Made by a program: the position numbers and the translations under genes | The notes under the pieces: model-generated | What the model was told of the DNA's origin: nothing | The model's database searches: none | The model's input: only the letters and a program-made list of their open reading frames with translations | Part shown: piece after piece, positions 50,953-64,000 of the stretch | Layout of the letters: the number at the start of each line of letters is the position of its first letter | Numbering within the stretch: position 1 is the first letter of the stretch | NCBI RefSeq assembly: GCF_914767665.1 | Contig: NC_059502.1 | Span: forward strand, 40,845,812-40,909,811 | DNA: 64,000 nucleotides | Reading direction: 5' to 3' | DNA from: Harmonia axyridis | Lineage: Eukaryota > Arthropoda > Insecta > Coleoptera > Coccinellidae

Positions 50953-53900
50953 TTGTTGATTTTCTTGGACTCGGATGTCACGCAGGTAGCTATAATCTCC
51001 CACGTGGTAAGGTCAATTGCTGCTGTAACCACAAATGCACGACTGACTTCTGTTGTTGATTTCATTCGTTTGTTATTTTCTTCAATGTTTCTCATTCTAA
51101 CACTTCTCATCGTATTGCACAGGGACGAAAGCTTGACACACGTGTCTAAGGAAATCACATTGGTAAGAGGGACTGTTCTTATTCCCTTCATTTTGTTTAA
51201 TTAACAATTATCCAAGTGAGCCATTCCACATTCCCATTTCTCATTTCTCATTCTAACACTTTTCATCGTATTGCACAGGGACGAAAGCTTGACACACGTG
51301 TCTAAGGAAACCACTTTGGTAAAAGGGACTGTTCTTATTCCCTTTTTTTTGTTTAATGAACAATTATCCAAGTAAGCCATTCCACATTGTTGATTTTCTT
51401 GGACTCGGATGTCACGCAGGTAGCTATAATCTCCCACGTGGTAAGGTTAATTGCTGCTGTAACCACAAATGCACGACTGACTTCTGTTGTTGATTTCATT
51501 TGTTTGTGATTTCCTTCTATGTTTCTCATTCTAACACTTTTCATCGTATTGCACAGGGACGAAAGCTTGACGCACATGTCTAAGGAAACCACTCTGGTAT
51601 AAGAGACTGTTCTTATTCCCTTTTTTTTATTTGATCAACAATTATCCAAGTAGGCCATTCCATATTGTTGATTTTCTTGGACTCGGATGTCACGCAGGTA
51701 GCTATAATCTCCCACGTGGTAAGGTCAATTGCTGCTGTAACCACAAATGCACGACTGACTTCTGTTGTTGATTTCATTCGTTTGTTATTTTCTTCAATGT
51801 TTCTCATTCTAACACTTTTCATCGTATTGCACAGGGACGAAAGCTTGACACACGTGTCTAAGGAAACAACTTTGGTATAAGGACTGTTCTTATTCCCTTC
51901 TTTTTGTTTAATGAACAATTATCCAAGTAAGCCATTCCACATTGTTGATTTTCTTGAACTCGGATGACACGCAGGTAGCTATAATCTCCCACGTGGTAAG
52001 GTCAATTGCTGCTGTAACCACAAATGCACGACTGACTTCTGTTGTTGATTTCATTTGTTTGTTTTTTCCTTCTATGTTTCTCATTCTTACACTTTTCATC
52101 GTATTGCACAGGGACGAAAGCTTGACACACGTGTCTATGGAAACCACATTCGTATAAGGGACTGTTCTTACTTCATTCTTTCTGTATAATGATCAATTAT
52201 CCAAGTAAGTCATTCCACATTGTTGATTTTCTTGGACTCGGATGTCACGCAGGTAGCTATAATCTCCCACGTGGTAAGGTCAATTGCTGCTGAAACCACA
52301 AATGCACGACTGACTTCTGTTGTTGATTTCATTTGTTTGTTATTTCCTTCAATGTTTCTCATTCTAACACTTTTCATCGTATTGCACAGGGACGAAAGCT
52401 TGACACACGTGTCTAAGGAAACCACTTTGGTATGAGGGACTGTTCTTATTCCCTTTTTTTTGTTCAATCAACAATTATCCAAGTAAGCCATTCCACATTG
52501 TTGATTTTCTTGGACTCGGATGTCACGCTGGTAGCTATCATCTCCCACGTGGTAAGGTCAATTGCTGCTGTAACCACAAATGCACGACTGACTTCTGTTG
52601 TTGATTTCATTCGTTTGTTATTTCCTTCTATGTTTCTCATTCTAACACTTTTCATCGTATTGCACAGGGACGAAAGCTTGACACACGTGTCTAAGGAAAC
52701 CACTTTGGTATAAGGGACTGTTCTTATTTTTTTTTTGTTTAATGAACAATTATCCAAGTAGGCCATTCCACATTGTTGATTTTCTTGGACTCGGATGTCA
52801 CGCAGGTAGCTATGATCTCCCACGTGGTAAGGTCAATTGCTGCTGTAACCACAAATGCACGACTGACTTCTAATGTTGATTTCATTTGCTTGTTATTTCC
52901 TTCAATGTTTCTCATTCTAACACTTCTCATCGTATTGCACAGGGACGAAAGCTTGACACACGTGTCTAAGGAAACCACTTTGGTAGAAGGGAATGTTCTT
53001 ATTCTCTTTTTTTTGTTTAATCAACAATTATCCAAGTAGGCCATTCCACATTGTTGATTATCTTGGACTCGGATGTCACGCAGGTAGCTATAATCTCCCA
53101 CGTGGTAAGGTCAATTGCTGCTGTAACCACAAATGCACGACTGACTTCTAATGTTGATTTCATTTGTTTGTTATTTCCTTCAATGTTTCTCATTCTAACA
53201 CTTTTCATCGTATTGCACAGGGACGAAAGCTTGACACACGTGTCTATGGAAACCACATCGGTATAAGGGACTGTTCTTATTCCCTTCTTTCTGTATGATG
53301 ATCAATTATCCAAGTAAGCCATTCCACATTGTTGATTTTCTTGGACTCGGATGACACGCAGGTAGCTATAATCTGTAACGTGGTGAGGTCAATTGCTGCT
53401 GTAACCACAAATGCACGACTGACTTCTGTTATTGATTTCATTTGTTTGTTATTTCCTTCAATGTTTCTCATTCTAACACTTTTCATCGTATTGCACAGGG
53501 ACGAAAGCTTGACACACGTGTCTAAGGATACGACTTTGGTATAAGGGACTGTTCTTATTCAATTCTTTTTGTTTAATGAACAATTATCCAAGTAAGCCGT
53601 TCCACATTGTTGATTTTCTTGGACTCGGATGTCACGCAGGTAGCTATAATCTCCCACGTGGTAAGGTCAATTGCTGCTGTAACCACAAATGCACGACTGA
53701 CTTCTGTTGTTGATTTCATTCGTTTGTTATTTTCTTCAATGTTTCTCATTCTAACACTTTTCATCGTAATGCACAGGGACGAAAGCTTGACACACGTGTC
53801 TATGGAAACCACATTGGTATAAGGGACTGTTCTTACTTCATTCTTTCTGTATAATGATCAATAATCCAAGTAAGCCATTCCACATTGTTGATTTTCTTGG

Positions 53901-55828
53901 ACTCGGATGTCACGCAGGTAGCTATAATCTCCCACGTGGTAAGGTCAATTGCTGCTGTAATCACAAATGCACGACTGACTTCTGTTGTTGATTTGATTTG
54001 TTTGTTATTTCCTTCAATGTTTCTCATTCTAACACTTCTCATCGTATTGCACAGGGACGAAAGCTTGACACACGTGTCTATGGAAACCACATTAGTATAA
54101 GGGACTGTTCTTATTCCCTTCTTTCTGTATAATGATCAATTATCCAATTAAGCCATTCCACATTGTTGGTTTTCTTGGACTCGGATGACATGCAGGTAGC
54201 TATTATCTTTTACGTGGTAAGGTCAATTGCTGCTGTAACCACAAATGCACGACTGACTTCTGTTGTTGATTTCATTTGTTTGTTATTTCCTTCTATGTTT
54301 CTCATTCTTACACTTTTCATCGTATTGCACAGGGACGAAAGCTTGACACGCGTGTCTAAGGAAACCACTTTGGTATAAGGGACTGTTCTCATTCCCTTCG
54401 TTTTGTTCAATCAACAATTATCCAAGTAAGCCATTCCACATTGTTGATTTTCTTGGACTCGAATGTCACGCAGGTAGCTTTAATCTCCCACGTGGTAAGG
54501 TCAATTGCTGCTGTAACCACAAATGCACGACTGACTTCTGTTGTTGATTTCATTTGTTTGTTATCTCCTTCTATGTTTCTCATTCTTACACTTTTCATCG
54601 TATTGCACAGGGACGAAAGCTTGACACGCGTGTCTAAGGAAACCACTTTGGTATAAGGGACTGTTCTTATTCCCTTCGTTTTGTTTAATGAACAATTATC
54701 CAAGTAAGCCATTCCACATTGTTGATTTTCTTGGACTCGGATGTCACGCAGGTAGCTATAATCTCCCACGTGGTAAGGTCAATTGCTGCTGTAACCACAA
54801 ATGCACGACTGACTTCTAATGTTGATTTCATTCGTTTGTTATTTTCTTCATTGTTTCTCATTCTAACACTTTTCATCGTATTGCACAGGGACGAAAGCTT
54901 GACACGCGTGTCTTAGGAAACCACTTTGGTATAAGGGACTGTTCTTATTCCCTTTTTTTTGTTTGATCAACAATTATCTAAGTGGGCCATTCCACATTGT
55001 TGATTTTCTTGGACTCGGATGTCACGCAGGTAGCTAGAATCTCCCACGTGGTAAGGTCAATTGCTGCTGTAACCACAAATGCACGACTGACTTCTGTTGT
55101 TGATTTCATTTGTTTGTTTTTTCCTTCAATGTTTCTCATTCTTACACTTTTCATCGTATTGCACAGGGACGAAAGCTTGACACACGTGTCTATGGAAACC
55201 ACATTCGTATAAGGGACTGTTCTTACTTCATTCTTTCTGTATAATGATCAATTATCCAAGTAAGTCATTCCACATTGTTGATTTTCTTGGACTCGGATGT
55301 CACGCAGGTAGCTATAATCTCCCACGTGGTAAGGTCAATTGCTGCTGAAACCACAAATGCACGACTGACTTCTGTTGTTGATTTCATTTGTTTGTTATTT
55401 CCTTCAATGTTTCTCATTCTAACACTTTTCATCGTATTGCACAGGGACGAAAGCTTGACACACGTGTCTAAGAAAACCACTTTGGTATGAGGGACTGTTC
55501 TTATTCCCTTTTTTTTGTTCAATCAACAATTATCCAAGTAAGCCATTCCACATTGTTGATTTTCTTGGACTCGGATGTCACGCTGGTAGCTATCATCTCC
55601 CACGTGGTAAGGTCAATTGCTGCTGTAACCACAAATGCACGACTGACTTCTGTTGTTGATTTCATTCGTTTGTTATTTCCTTCTATGTTTCTCATTCTAA
55701 CACTTTTCATCGTATTGCACAGGGACGAAAGCTTGACACACGTGTCTAAGGAAACCACTCTGGTATAAGGGACTGTTCTTATTTTTTTTTTTGTTTAATC
55801 AACAATTATCCAAGTAGGCCATTCCACA
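50953..55828 (-). repeat. 4.88 kb higher-order repeat, copy 4
   Basis: The breakpoint is at 51232. The copy is full length (4876 bp), but the monomer that follows (55829) has switched to the 31070-type variant, so the array leaves the 4.88 kb register here. Confidence 0.85.
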
Positions 55829-58800
55829 TTGTTGATTTTCTTGGACTCGGATGTCACGCAGGTAGCTATAATCTCCCACGTGGTAAGGTCAATTGCTGCT
55901 GTAACCACAAATGCACGACTGACTTCTGATGTTGATTTCATTTGTTTGTTATTTCCTTCAATGTTTCTCATTCTAACACTTCTCATCGTATTGCACAGGG
56001 ACGAAAGCTTGACACACGTGTCTAAGGAAACCACTTTGGTAGAAGGGAATGTTCTTATTCTCTTTTTTTTGTTTAATCAACAATTATCCAAGTAGGCCAT
56101 TCCACATTGTTGATTATCTTGGACTCGGATGTCACGCAGGTAGCTATAATCTCCCACGTGGTAAGGTCAATTGCTGCTGTAACCACAAATGCACGACTGA
56201 CTTCTAATGTTGATTTCATATGTTTGTTATTTCCTTCAATGTTTCTCATTCTAACACTTTTCATCGTATTGCACAGGGACGAAAGCTTGACACACGTGTC
56301 TATGGAAACCACATCGGTATAAGGGACTGTTCTTATTCCCTTCTTTCTGTATGATGATCAATTATCCAAGTAAGCCATTCCACATTGTTGATTTTCTTGG
56401 ACTCGGATGACACGCAGGTAGCTATAATCTGTAACGTGGTGAGGTCAATTGCTGCTGTAACCACAAATGCACGACTGACTTCTGTTATTGATTTCATTTG
56501 TTTGTTATTTCCTTCAATGTTTCTCATTCTAACACTTTTCATCGTATTGCACAGGGACGAAAGCTTGACACACGTGTCTAAGGATACGACTTTGGTATAA
56601 GGGACTGTTCTTATTCAATTCTTTTTGTTTAATGAACAATTATCCAAGTAAGCCGTTCCACATTGTTGATTTTCTTGGACTCGGATGTCACGCAGGTAGC
56701 TATAATCTCCCACGTGGTAAGGTCAATTGCTGCTGTAACCACAAATGCACGACTGACTTCTGTTGTTGATTTCATTCGTTTGTTATTTTCTTCAATGTTT
56801 CTCATTCTAACACTTTTCATCGTAATGCACAGGGACGAAAGCTTGACACACGTGTCTATGGAAACCACATTGGTATAAGGGACTGTTCTTACTTCATTCT
56901 TTCTGTATAATGATCAATTATCCAAGTAAGCCATTCCACATTGTTGATTTTCTTGGACTCGGATGTCACGCAGGTAGCTATAATCTCCCACGTGGTAAGG
57001 TCAATTGCTGCTGTAATCACAAATGCACGACTGACTTCTGTTGTTGATTTGATTTGTTTGTTATTTCCTTCAATGTTTCTCATTCTAACACTTCTCATCG
57101 TATTGCACAGGGACGAAAGCTTGACACACGTGTCTATGGAAACCACATTGGTATAAGGGACTGTTCTTATTCCCTTCTTTCTGTATAATGATCAATTATC
57201 CAAGTAAGCCATTCCACATTGTTGGTTTTCTTGGACTCGGATGACACGCAGGTAGCTATTATCTTTTACGTGGTAAGGTCAATTGCTGCTGTAACCACAA
57301 ATGCACGACTGACTTCTGTTGTTGATTTCATTTGTTTGTTATTTCCTTCTATGTTTCTCATTCTTACACTTTTCATCGTATTGCACAGGGACGAAAGCTT
57401 GACACGCGTGTCTAAGGAAACCACTTTGGTATAAGGGACTGTTCTCATTCCCTTCGTTTTGTTCAATCAACAATTATCCAAGTGAGCAATTCCACATTGT
57501 TGATTTTCTTGGACTCGAATGTCACGCAGGTAGCTATAATCTCCCACGTGGTAAGGTCAATTGCTGCTGTAACCACAAATGCACGACTGACTACTGTTGT
57601 TGATTTCATTTGTTTGTTATTTCTTTCTATGTTTCTCATTCTAACACTTTTCATCGTATTGCACAGGGACGAAAGCTTGACACGCGTGTCTAAGGAAACC
57701 ACTTTGGTATAAGGGACTGTTCTTATTCCCTTCGTTTTGTTTAATGAACAATTATCCAAGTAAGCCATTCCACATTGTTGATTTTCTTGGACTCGGATGT
57801 CACGCAGGTAGCTATAATCTCCCACGTGGTAAGGTCAATTGCTGCTGTAACCACAAATGCACGACTGACTTCTAATGTTGATTTCATTCGTTTGTTATTT
57901 TCTTCAATGTTTCTCATTCTAACACTTTTCATCGTATTGCACAGGGACGAAAGCTTGACACGCGTGTCTTAGGAAACCACTTCGGTATAAGGGACTGTTC
58001 TTATTCCCTTTTTTTTGTTTGATCAACAATTATCTAAGTGGGCCATTCCACATTGTTGATTTTCTTGGACTCGGATGTCACGCAGGTAGCTAGAATCTCC
58101 CACGTGGTAAGGTCAATTGCTGCTGTAACCACAAATGCACGACTGACTTCTGTTGTTGATTTCATTTGTTTGTTTTTTCCTTCTATGTTTCTCATTCTTA
58201 CACTTTTCATCGTATTGCACAGGGACGAAAGCTTGACACACGTGTCTAAGAAAACCACTTTGGTATGAGGGACTGTTCTTATTCCCTTTTTTTTGTTCAA
58301 TCAACAATTATCCAAGTAAGCCATTCCACATTTTTGATTTTCTTGGACTCGGATGTCACGCTGGTAGCTATCATCTCCCACGTGGTAAGGTCAATTGCTG
58401 CTGTAACCACAAATGCACGACTAACTTCTGTTGTTGATTTCATTCGTTTGTTATTTCCTTCTATGTTTCTCATTCTAACACTTTTCATCGTATTGCACAG
58501 GGACGAAAGCTTGACACACGTGTCTAAGGAAACCACTCTGGTATAAGGGACTGTTCTTATTTTTTTTTTTGTTTAATCAACAATTATCCAAGTAGGCCAT
58601 TCCACATTGTTGATTTTCTTGGACTCGGATGTCACGCAGGTAGCTATAATCTCCCACGTGGTAAGGTCAATTGCTGCTGTAACCACAAATGCACGACTGA
58701 CTTCTAATGTTGATTTCATTTGTTTGTTATTTCCCTCAATGTTTCTCATTCTAACACTTCTCATCGTATTGCACAGGGACGAAAGCTTGACACATGTGTC

Positions 58801-61800
58801 TAAGGAAACCACTTTGGTAGAAGGGAATGTTCTTATTCTCTTTTTTTTGTTTAATCAACAATTATCCAAGTAGGCCATTCCACATTGTTGATTATCTTGG
58901 ACTCGGATGTCACGCAGGTAGCTATAATCTCCCACGTGGTAAGGTCAATTGCTGCTGTAACCACAAATGCACGACTGACTTCTAATGTTGATTTCATTTG
59001 TTTGTTATTTCCTTCAATGTTTCTCATTCTAACACTTTTCATCGTATTGCACAGGGACGAAAGCTTGACACACGTGTCTATGGAAACCACATCGGTATAA
59101 GGGACTGTTCTTATTCCCTTCTTTCTGTATGATGATCAATTATCCAAGTAAGCCATTCCACATTGTTGATTTTCTTGGACTCGGATGACACGCAGGTAGC
59201 TATAATCTGTAACGTGGTGAGGTCAATTGCTGCTGTAACCACAAATGCACGACTGACTTCTGTTGTTGATTTCATTTGTTTGTTATTTCCTTCAATGTTT
59301 CTCATTCTAACACTTTTCATCGTATTGCACAGGGACGAAAGCTTGACACACGTGTCTAAGGATACGACTTTGGTATAAGGGACTGTTCTTATTCAATTCT
59401 TTTTGTTTAATGAACAATTATCCAAGTAAGCCGTTCCACATTGTTGATTTTCTTGGACTCGGATGTCACGCAGGTAGATATAATCTCCCACGTGGTAAGG
59501 TCAATTGCTGCTGTAACCACAAATGCACGACTGACTTCTGTTGTTGATTTCATTCGTTTGTTATTTTCTTCAATGTTTCTCATTCTAACACTTTTCATCG
59601 TAATGCACAGGGACGAAAGCTTGACACACGTGTCTATGGAAACCACATTGGTATAAGGGACTGTTCCTACTTCATTCTTTCTGTATAATGATCAATTATC
59701 CAAGTAAGCCATTCCACATTGTTGATTTTCTTGGACTCGGATGTCACGCAGGTAGCTATAATCTCCCACGTGGTAAGGTCAATTGCTGCTGTAATCACAA
59801 ATGCACGACTGACTTCTGTTGTTGATTTGATTTGTTTGTTATTTCCTTCAATGTTTCTCATTCTAACACTTCTCATCGTATTGCACAGGGACGAAAGCTT
59901 GACACACGTGTCTATGGAAACCACATTGGTATAAGGGACTGTTCTTATTCCCTTCTTTCTGTATAATGATCAATTATCCAAGTAAGCCATTCCACATTGC
60001 TGATTTTCTTGGACTCGGATGACACGCAGGTAGCTATTATCTTTTACGTGGTAAGGTCAATTGCTGCTGTAACCACAAATGCAAGACTGACTTCTGTTGT
60101 TGATTTCATTGGTTTGTTATTTCCTTCTATGTTTCTCATTCTAACACTTTTCATCGTATTGCACAGGGACGAAAGCTTGACACACGTGTCTAAGGAAACC
60201 ACTCTGGTATAAGGGACTGTTCTTATTTTTTTTTTTGTTTAATCAACAATTATCCAAGTAGGCCATTCCACATTGTTGATTTTCTTGGACTCGGATGTCA
60301 CGCAGGTAGCTATAATCTCCCACGTGGTAAGGTCAATTGCTGCTGTAACCACAAATGCACGACTGACTTCTAATGTTGATTTCATTTGTTTGTTATTTCC
60401 CTCAATGTTTCTCATTCTAACACTTCTCATCGTATTGCACAGGGACGAAAGCTTGACACATGTGTCTAAGGAAACCACTTTGGTAGAAGGGAATGTTCTT
60501 ATTCTCTTTTTTTTGTTTAATCAACAATTATCCAAGTAGGCCATTCCACATTGTTGATTATCTTGGACTCGGATGTCACGCAGGTAGCTATAATCTCCCA
60601 CGTGGTAAGGTCAATTGCTGCTGTAACCACAAATGCACGACTGACTTCTAATGTTGATTTCATTTGTTTGTTATTTCCTTCAATGTTTCTCATTCTAACA
60701 CTTTTCATCGTATTGCACAGGGACGAAAGCTTGACACACGTGTCTATGGAAACCACATCGGTATAAGGGACTGTTCTTATTCCCTTCTTTCTGTATGATG
60801 ATCAATTATCCAAGTAAGCCATTCCACATTGTTGATTTTCTTGGACTCGGATGACACGCAGGTAGCTATAATCTGTAACGTGGTGAGGTCAATTGCTGCT
60901 GTAACCACAAATGCACGACTGACTTCTGTTGTTGATTTCATTTGTTTGTTATTTCCTTCAATGTTTCTCATTCTAACACTTTTCATCGTATTGCACAGGG
61001 ACGAAAGCTTGACACACGTGTCTAAGGATACGACTTTGGTATAAGGGACTGTTCTTATTCAATTCTTTTTGTTTAATGAACAATTATCCAAGTAAGCCGT
61101 TCCACATTGTTGATTTTCTTGGACTCGGATGTCACGCAGGTAGATATAATCTCCCACGTGGTAAGGTCAATTGCTGCTGTAACCACAAATGCACGACTGA
61201 CTTCTGTTGTTGATTTCATTCGTTTGTTATTTTCTTCAATGTTTCTCATTCTAACACTTTTCATCGTAATGCACAGGGACGAAAGCTTGACACACGTGTC
61301 TATGGAAACCACATTGGTATAAGGGACTGTTCCTACTTCATTCTTTCTGTATAATGATCAATTATCCAAGTAAGCCATTCCACATTGTTGATTTTCTTGG
61401 ACTCGGATGTCACGCAGGTAGCTATAATCTCCCACGTGGTAAGGTCAATTGCTGCTGTAATCACAAATGCACGACTGACTTCTGTTGTTGATTTGATTTG
61501 TTTGTTATTTCCTTCAATGTTTCTCATTCTAACACTTCTCATCGTATTGCACAGGGACGAAAGCTTGACACACGTGTCTATGGAAACCACATTGGTATAA
61601 GGGACTGTTCTTATTCCCTTCTTTCTGTATAATGATCAATTATCCAAGTAAGCCATTCCACATTGCTGATTTTCTTGGACTCGGATGACACGCAGGTAGC
61701 TATTATCTTTTACGTGGTAAGGTCAATTGCTGCTGTAACCACAAATGCAAGACTGACTTCTGTTGTTGATTTCATTTGTTTGTTATTTCCTTCTATGTTT

Positions 61801-64000
61801 CTCATTCTTACACTTTTCATCGTATTGCACAGGGACGAAAGCTTGACACGCGTGTCTAAGGAAACCACTTTGGTATAAGGGACTGTTCTCATTCCCTTCG
61901 TTTTGTTCAATCAACAATTATCCAAGTAAGCCATTCCACATTGTTGATTTTCTTGGACTCGAATGTCACGCAGGTAGCTTTAATCTCCCACGTGGTAAGG
62001 TCAATTGCTGCTGTAACCACAAATGCACGACTGACTTCTGTTGTTGATTTCATTTGTTTGTTATTTCCTTCTATGTTTCTCATTCTTACACTTTTCATCG
62101 TATTGCACAGGGACGAAAGCTTGACACGCGTGTCTAAGGAAACCACTTTGGTATAAGGGACTGTTCTTATTCCCTTCGTTTTGTTTAATGAACAATTATC
62201 CAAGTAAGCCATTCCACATTGTAGATTTTCTTGGACTCGGATGTCACGCAGGTAGCTCTAATCTCCCACGTGGTAAGGTCAATTGCTGCTGTAATCACAA
62301 ATGCACGACTGACTTCTGTTGTTGATTTCATTTGTTTGTTATTTCCTTCAATGTTTCTCATTCTAACACTTTTCATCGTATTGCACAGGGACGAAAGCTT
62401 GACACACGTGTCTATGGAAACCACATTGGTATAAGGGACTGTTCTTATTCCCTTCTTTTTGTTTAATGAACAATTATCCAAGTAAGCCGTTCCACATTGT
62501 TCATTTTCTTGGGCTCGGATGTCACGCAGGTAGCTGTAATCTCCCACGTGGTAAGGTCAATTGCTGCTGTAACCACAAATGCACGACTGACTTCTGTTGT
62601 TGATTTCATTTGTTTGTTATTTCCTTCTATGTTTCTCATTCTTACACTTTTCATCGTATTGCACAGGGACGAAAGCTTGACACGCGTGTCTAAGGAAACC
62701 ACTTTGGTATAAGGGACTGTTCTTATTCCCTTCTTTTTGTTTAATGAACAATTATCCAAGTAAGCCATTCCACATTGTTGATTTTCTTGGACTCGGATGT
62801 CACGCAGGTAGCTATATTCTCCCACGTGGTGAGGTCAATTGCTGCTGTAACCACAAATGCACGACTGACTTCTGTTGTTGATTTCATTCGTTTGTTATTT
62901 TCTTCAATGTTTCTCATTCTAACACTTTTCATCGTATTGCACAGGGACGAAAGCTTGACACGCGTGTCTAAGGAAACCACTTTGGTATAAGGGACTGTTC
63001 TTATTCCCTTCTTTTTGTTTAATGATCAATTATCCAAATAAGCAATTCCACATTGTTGATTTTCTTGGACTCGAATGTCACGCCGGTAGCTATAATCTCC
63101 CACGTGGTAAGGTCAATTGCTGCTGTAACCACAAATGCACGACTGACTTCTGTTGTTGATTTCATTTGTTTGTTATTTCCTTTAATGTTTCTCATTCTAA
63201 CACTTTTCATCGTATTGCACAGGGACGAAAGCTTGACACACGTGTCTAAGGAAACCACTTTGGTATAAGGAACTGTTCTTATTCCCTTCTTTTTGTTTAA
63301 TGAACAATTATCCAAGTAAGCCGTTCCACATTGTTGATTTTCTTGGGCTCGGATGTCACGCAGGTAGCTGTAATCTCCCACGTGGTAAGGTCAATTGCTG
63401 CTGTTACCACGAATGCACGACTGACTTCTGTTGTTGATTTCATTCGTTTGTTATTTTCTTCAATGTTTCTCATTCTAACATTTTTCATCGTATTGCACAG
63501 TGACGAAAGCTTGACACACGTGTCTAAGGAAACCACTTTGGTATGAGGGACTGCTCTTCTTCCCTTTTTTCTTTTTGATGAACAATTATCCAAGTAAGCC
63601 ATTCCACATTGTTGATTTTCTTGGACTAGGATGTCATGCAGCTATCTATAATCTCCCACGTGGAAAGGTCAATTGCTGCTGTAACCACAAATGCACGACT
63701 GACTTCTGTTGTTGATTTCATTTGTTTGTTATTTTCTTCAATGTTTCTCATTCTAACACTTTTCATCGTATTGCACAGGGACGAAAGCTTGACACACATG
63801 TCTGAGAAAACCACTTTGGTATGAGGGACTGTTCTTATTCCCTTTTTTTTGTTTAATCAACAATTATCCAAGTAAGCCATTCCACATTGTTGATTTTCTT
63901 GGACTCGGATGTCACGCATGTAGCTACAATCTCTCAATTGGTAAGGTCAATTGCTGCTGTAACCAAAACTGGACGACTGACTTCTGTTGTTGATTTCATT
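55829..64000 (-). repeat. Second copy of the 31070-37575 satellite block (~24.76 kb spacing)
   Basis: Monomer variants from 31070 to about 37575 recur in order from 55829, at a spacing of 24758-24760 bp. After a 1666 bp insertion the spacing becomes 26425 bp (for example 36628 and 63053; 37211 and 63636). Distinctive degenerate monomers, such as those with CATGCAGCTATC (37211 and 63636) and CTCAATTGG (37507 and 63932), confirm the match. The window ends inside this copy. Confidence 0.85.
58607..61938 (-). repeat. Recent six-monomer tandem duplication (1666 bp)
   Basis: Monomers at 58607-60272 are repeated at 60273-61938. Shared rare changes include CACATGTGTC, GGTAGATATAATC and TGCAAGACTG. 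The monomer at 59997 is a hybrid: it begins as the 61663 type and ends as the 58265 type. That is the expected product of an unequal crossover. Confidence 0.85.

Larger units (their letters stand above)
26313..64000 (-). repeat. Right satellite array, same monomer in inverted orientation
   Basis: About 136 monomers of ~278 bp, reverse-complementary to those at 1-10500, run to the window end. Length variants include a ~250 bp form (near 26655-26904 and 37462-37711) lacking ~28 bp around the GGTATAAGGGACTG segment, and a 156 bp form with a 122 bp internal deletion that marks each 4.88 kb HOR. The first monomer after the junction (26313-26594) is unusually divergent, with ACTAGGATG, CCATGTGG and AATTGGACGG replacing common sequences. 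No transposon or gene interrupts the array. Confidence 0.97.

Noticed and set aside
26313..64000. Hammerhead-like CAGGGACGAAA in each inverted satellite monomer
   Set aside because: Eleven bases match the 3' part of the real ribozyme, but there is no CTGATGA, no stem II partner and no cleavage triplet; judged coincidental.

Overview
The window looks like a eukaryotic, probably insect, heterochromatic locus. The evidence is: introns with canonical GT/AG borders, AATAAA poly(A) signals, strong A+T richness, MITEs, a tRNA-derived retroelement, and about 48 kb of satellite DNA. The only host gene is a USP10-type ubiquitin-specific protease, present as three broken copies. I cannot name the species; a beetle or another insect is plausible but not demonstrated.

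Layout. (1) 1-10500: satellite array with a ~278 bp monomer (about 38 copies) in the orientation called '+' here. (2) 10501-26312: a 15.8 kb non-satellite island made of a ~6.4 kb segment repeated in direct tandem: unit 1 at 10509-16556, unit 2 at 16557-22979, and truncated unit 3 at 22980-26312. Each complete unit holds USP10-like exons, an A+T-rich spacer, a tRNA-headed element carrying a hammerhead ribozyme, a 700 bp internal tandem duplication with a foldback MITE in each half, and a small TIR element just before the next USP10 copy. (3) 26313-64000: the same satellite in inverted orientation (about 136 monomers), with nested higher-order repeats (HORs) of ~3.06 kb and ~4.88 kb and a longer ~24.8 kb periodicity. 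The two arms point towards the island, and at least one series of six monomer variants occurs in the same order, inverted, in both arms.

The USP10-like copies keep their introns, so they are segmental duplicates and not retrocopies. All are disabled. Copy 1 is cut by the satellite junction, has a nonsense codon and has lost ~390 bp. Copies 2 and 3 share a nonsense codon and a catalytic Cys-to-Arg change. Copy 2 also has frameshifts and a lost splice acceptor, and copy 3 has a late nonsense codon. No gene in the window appears able to make a complete functional protein.

The most interesting element is a canonical type III hammerhead ribozyme at 13877-13952, repeated with one substitution at 20301-20376. 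It lies 20-30 nt downstream of a tRNA-like Pol III promoter head, and its loops I and II share 10 nt of perfect complementarity. The second main theme is the architecture: inverted HOR satellite arms around a tandem pseudogene island.
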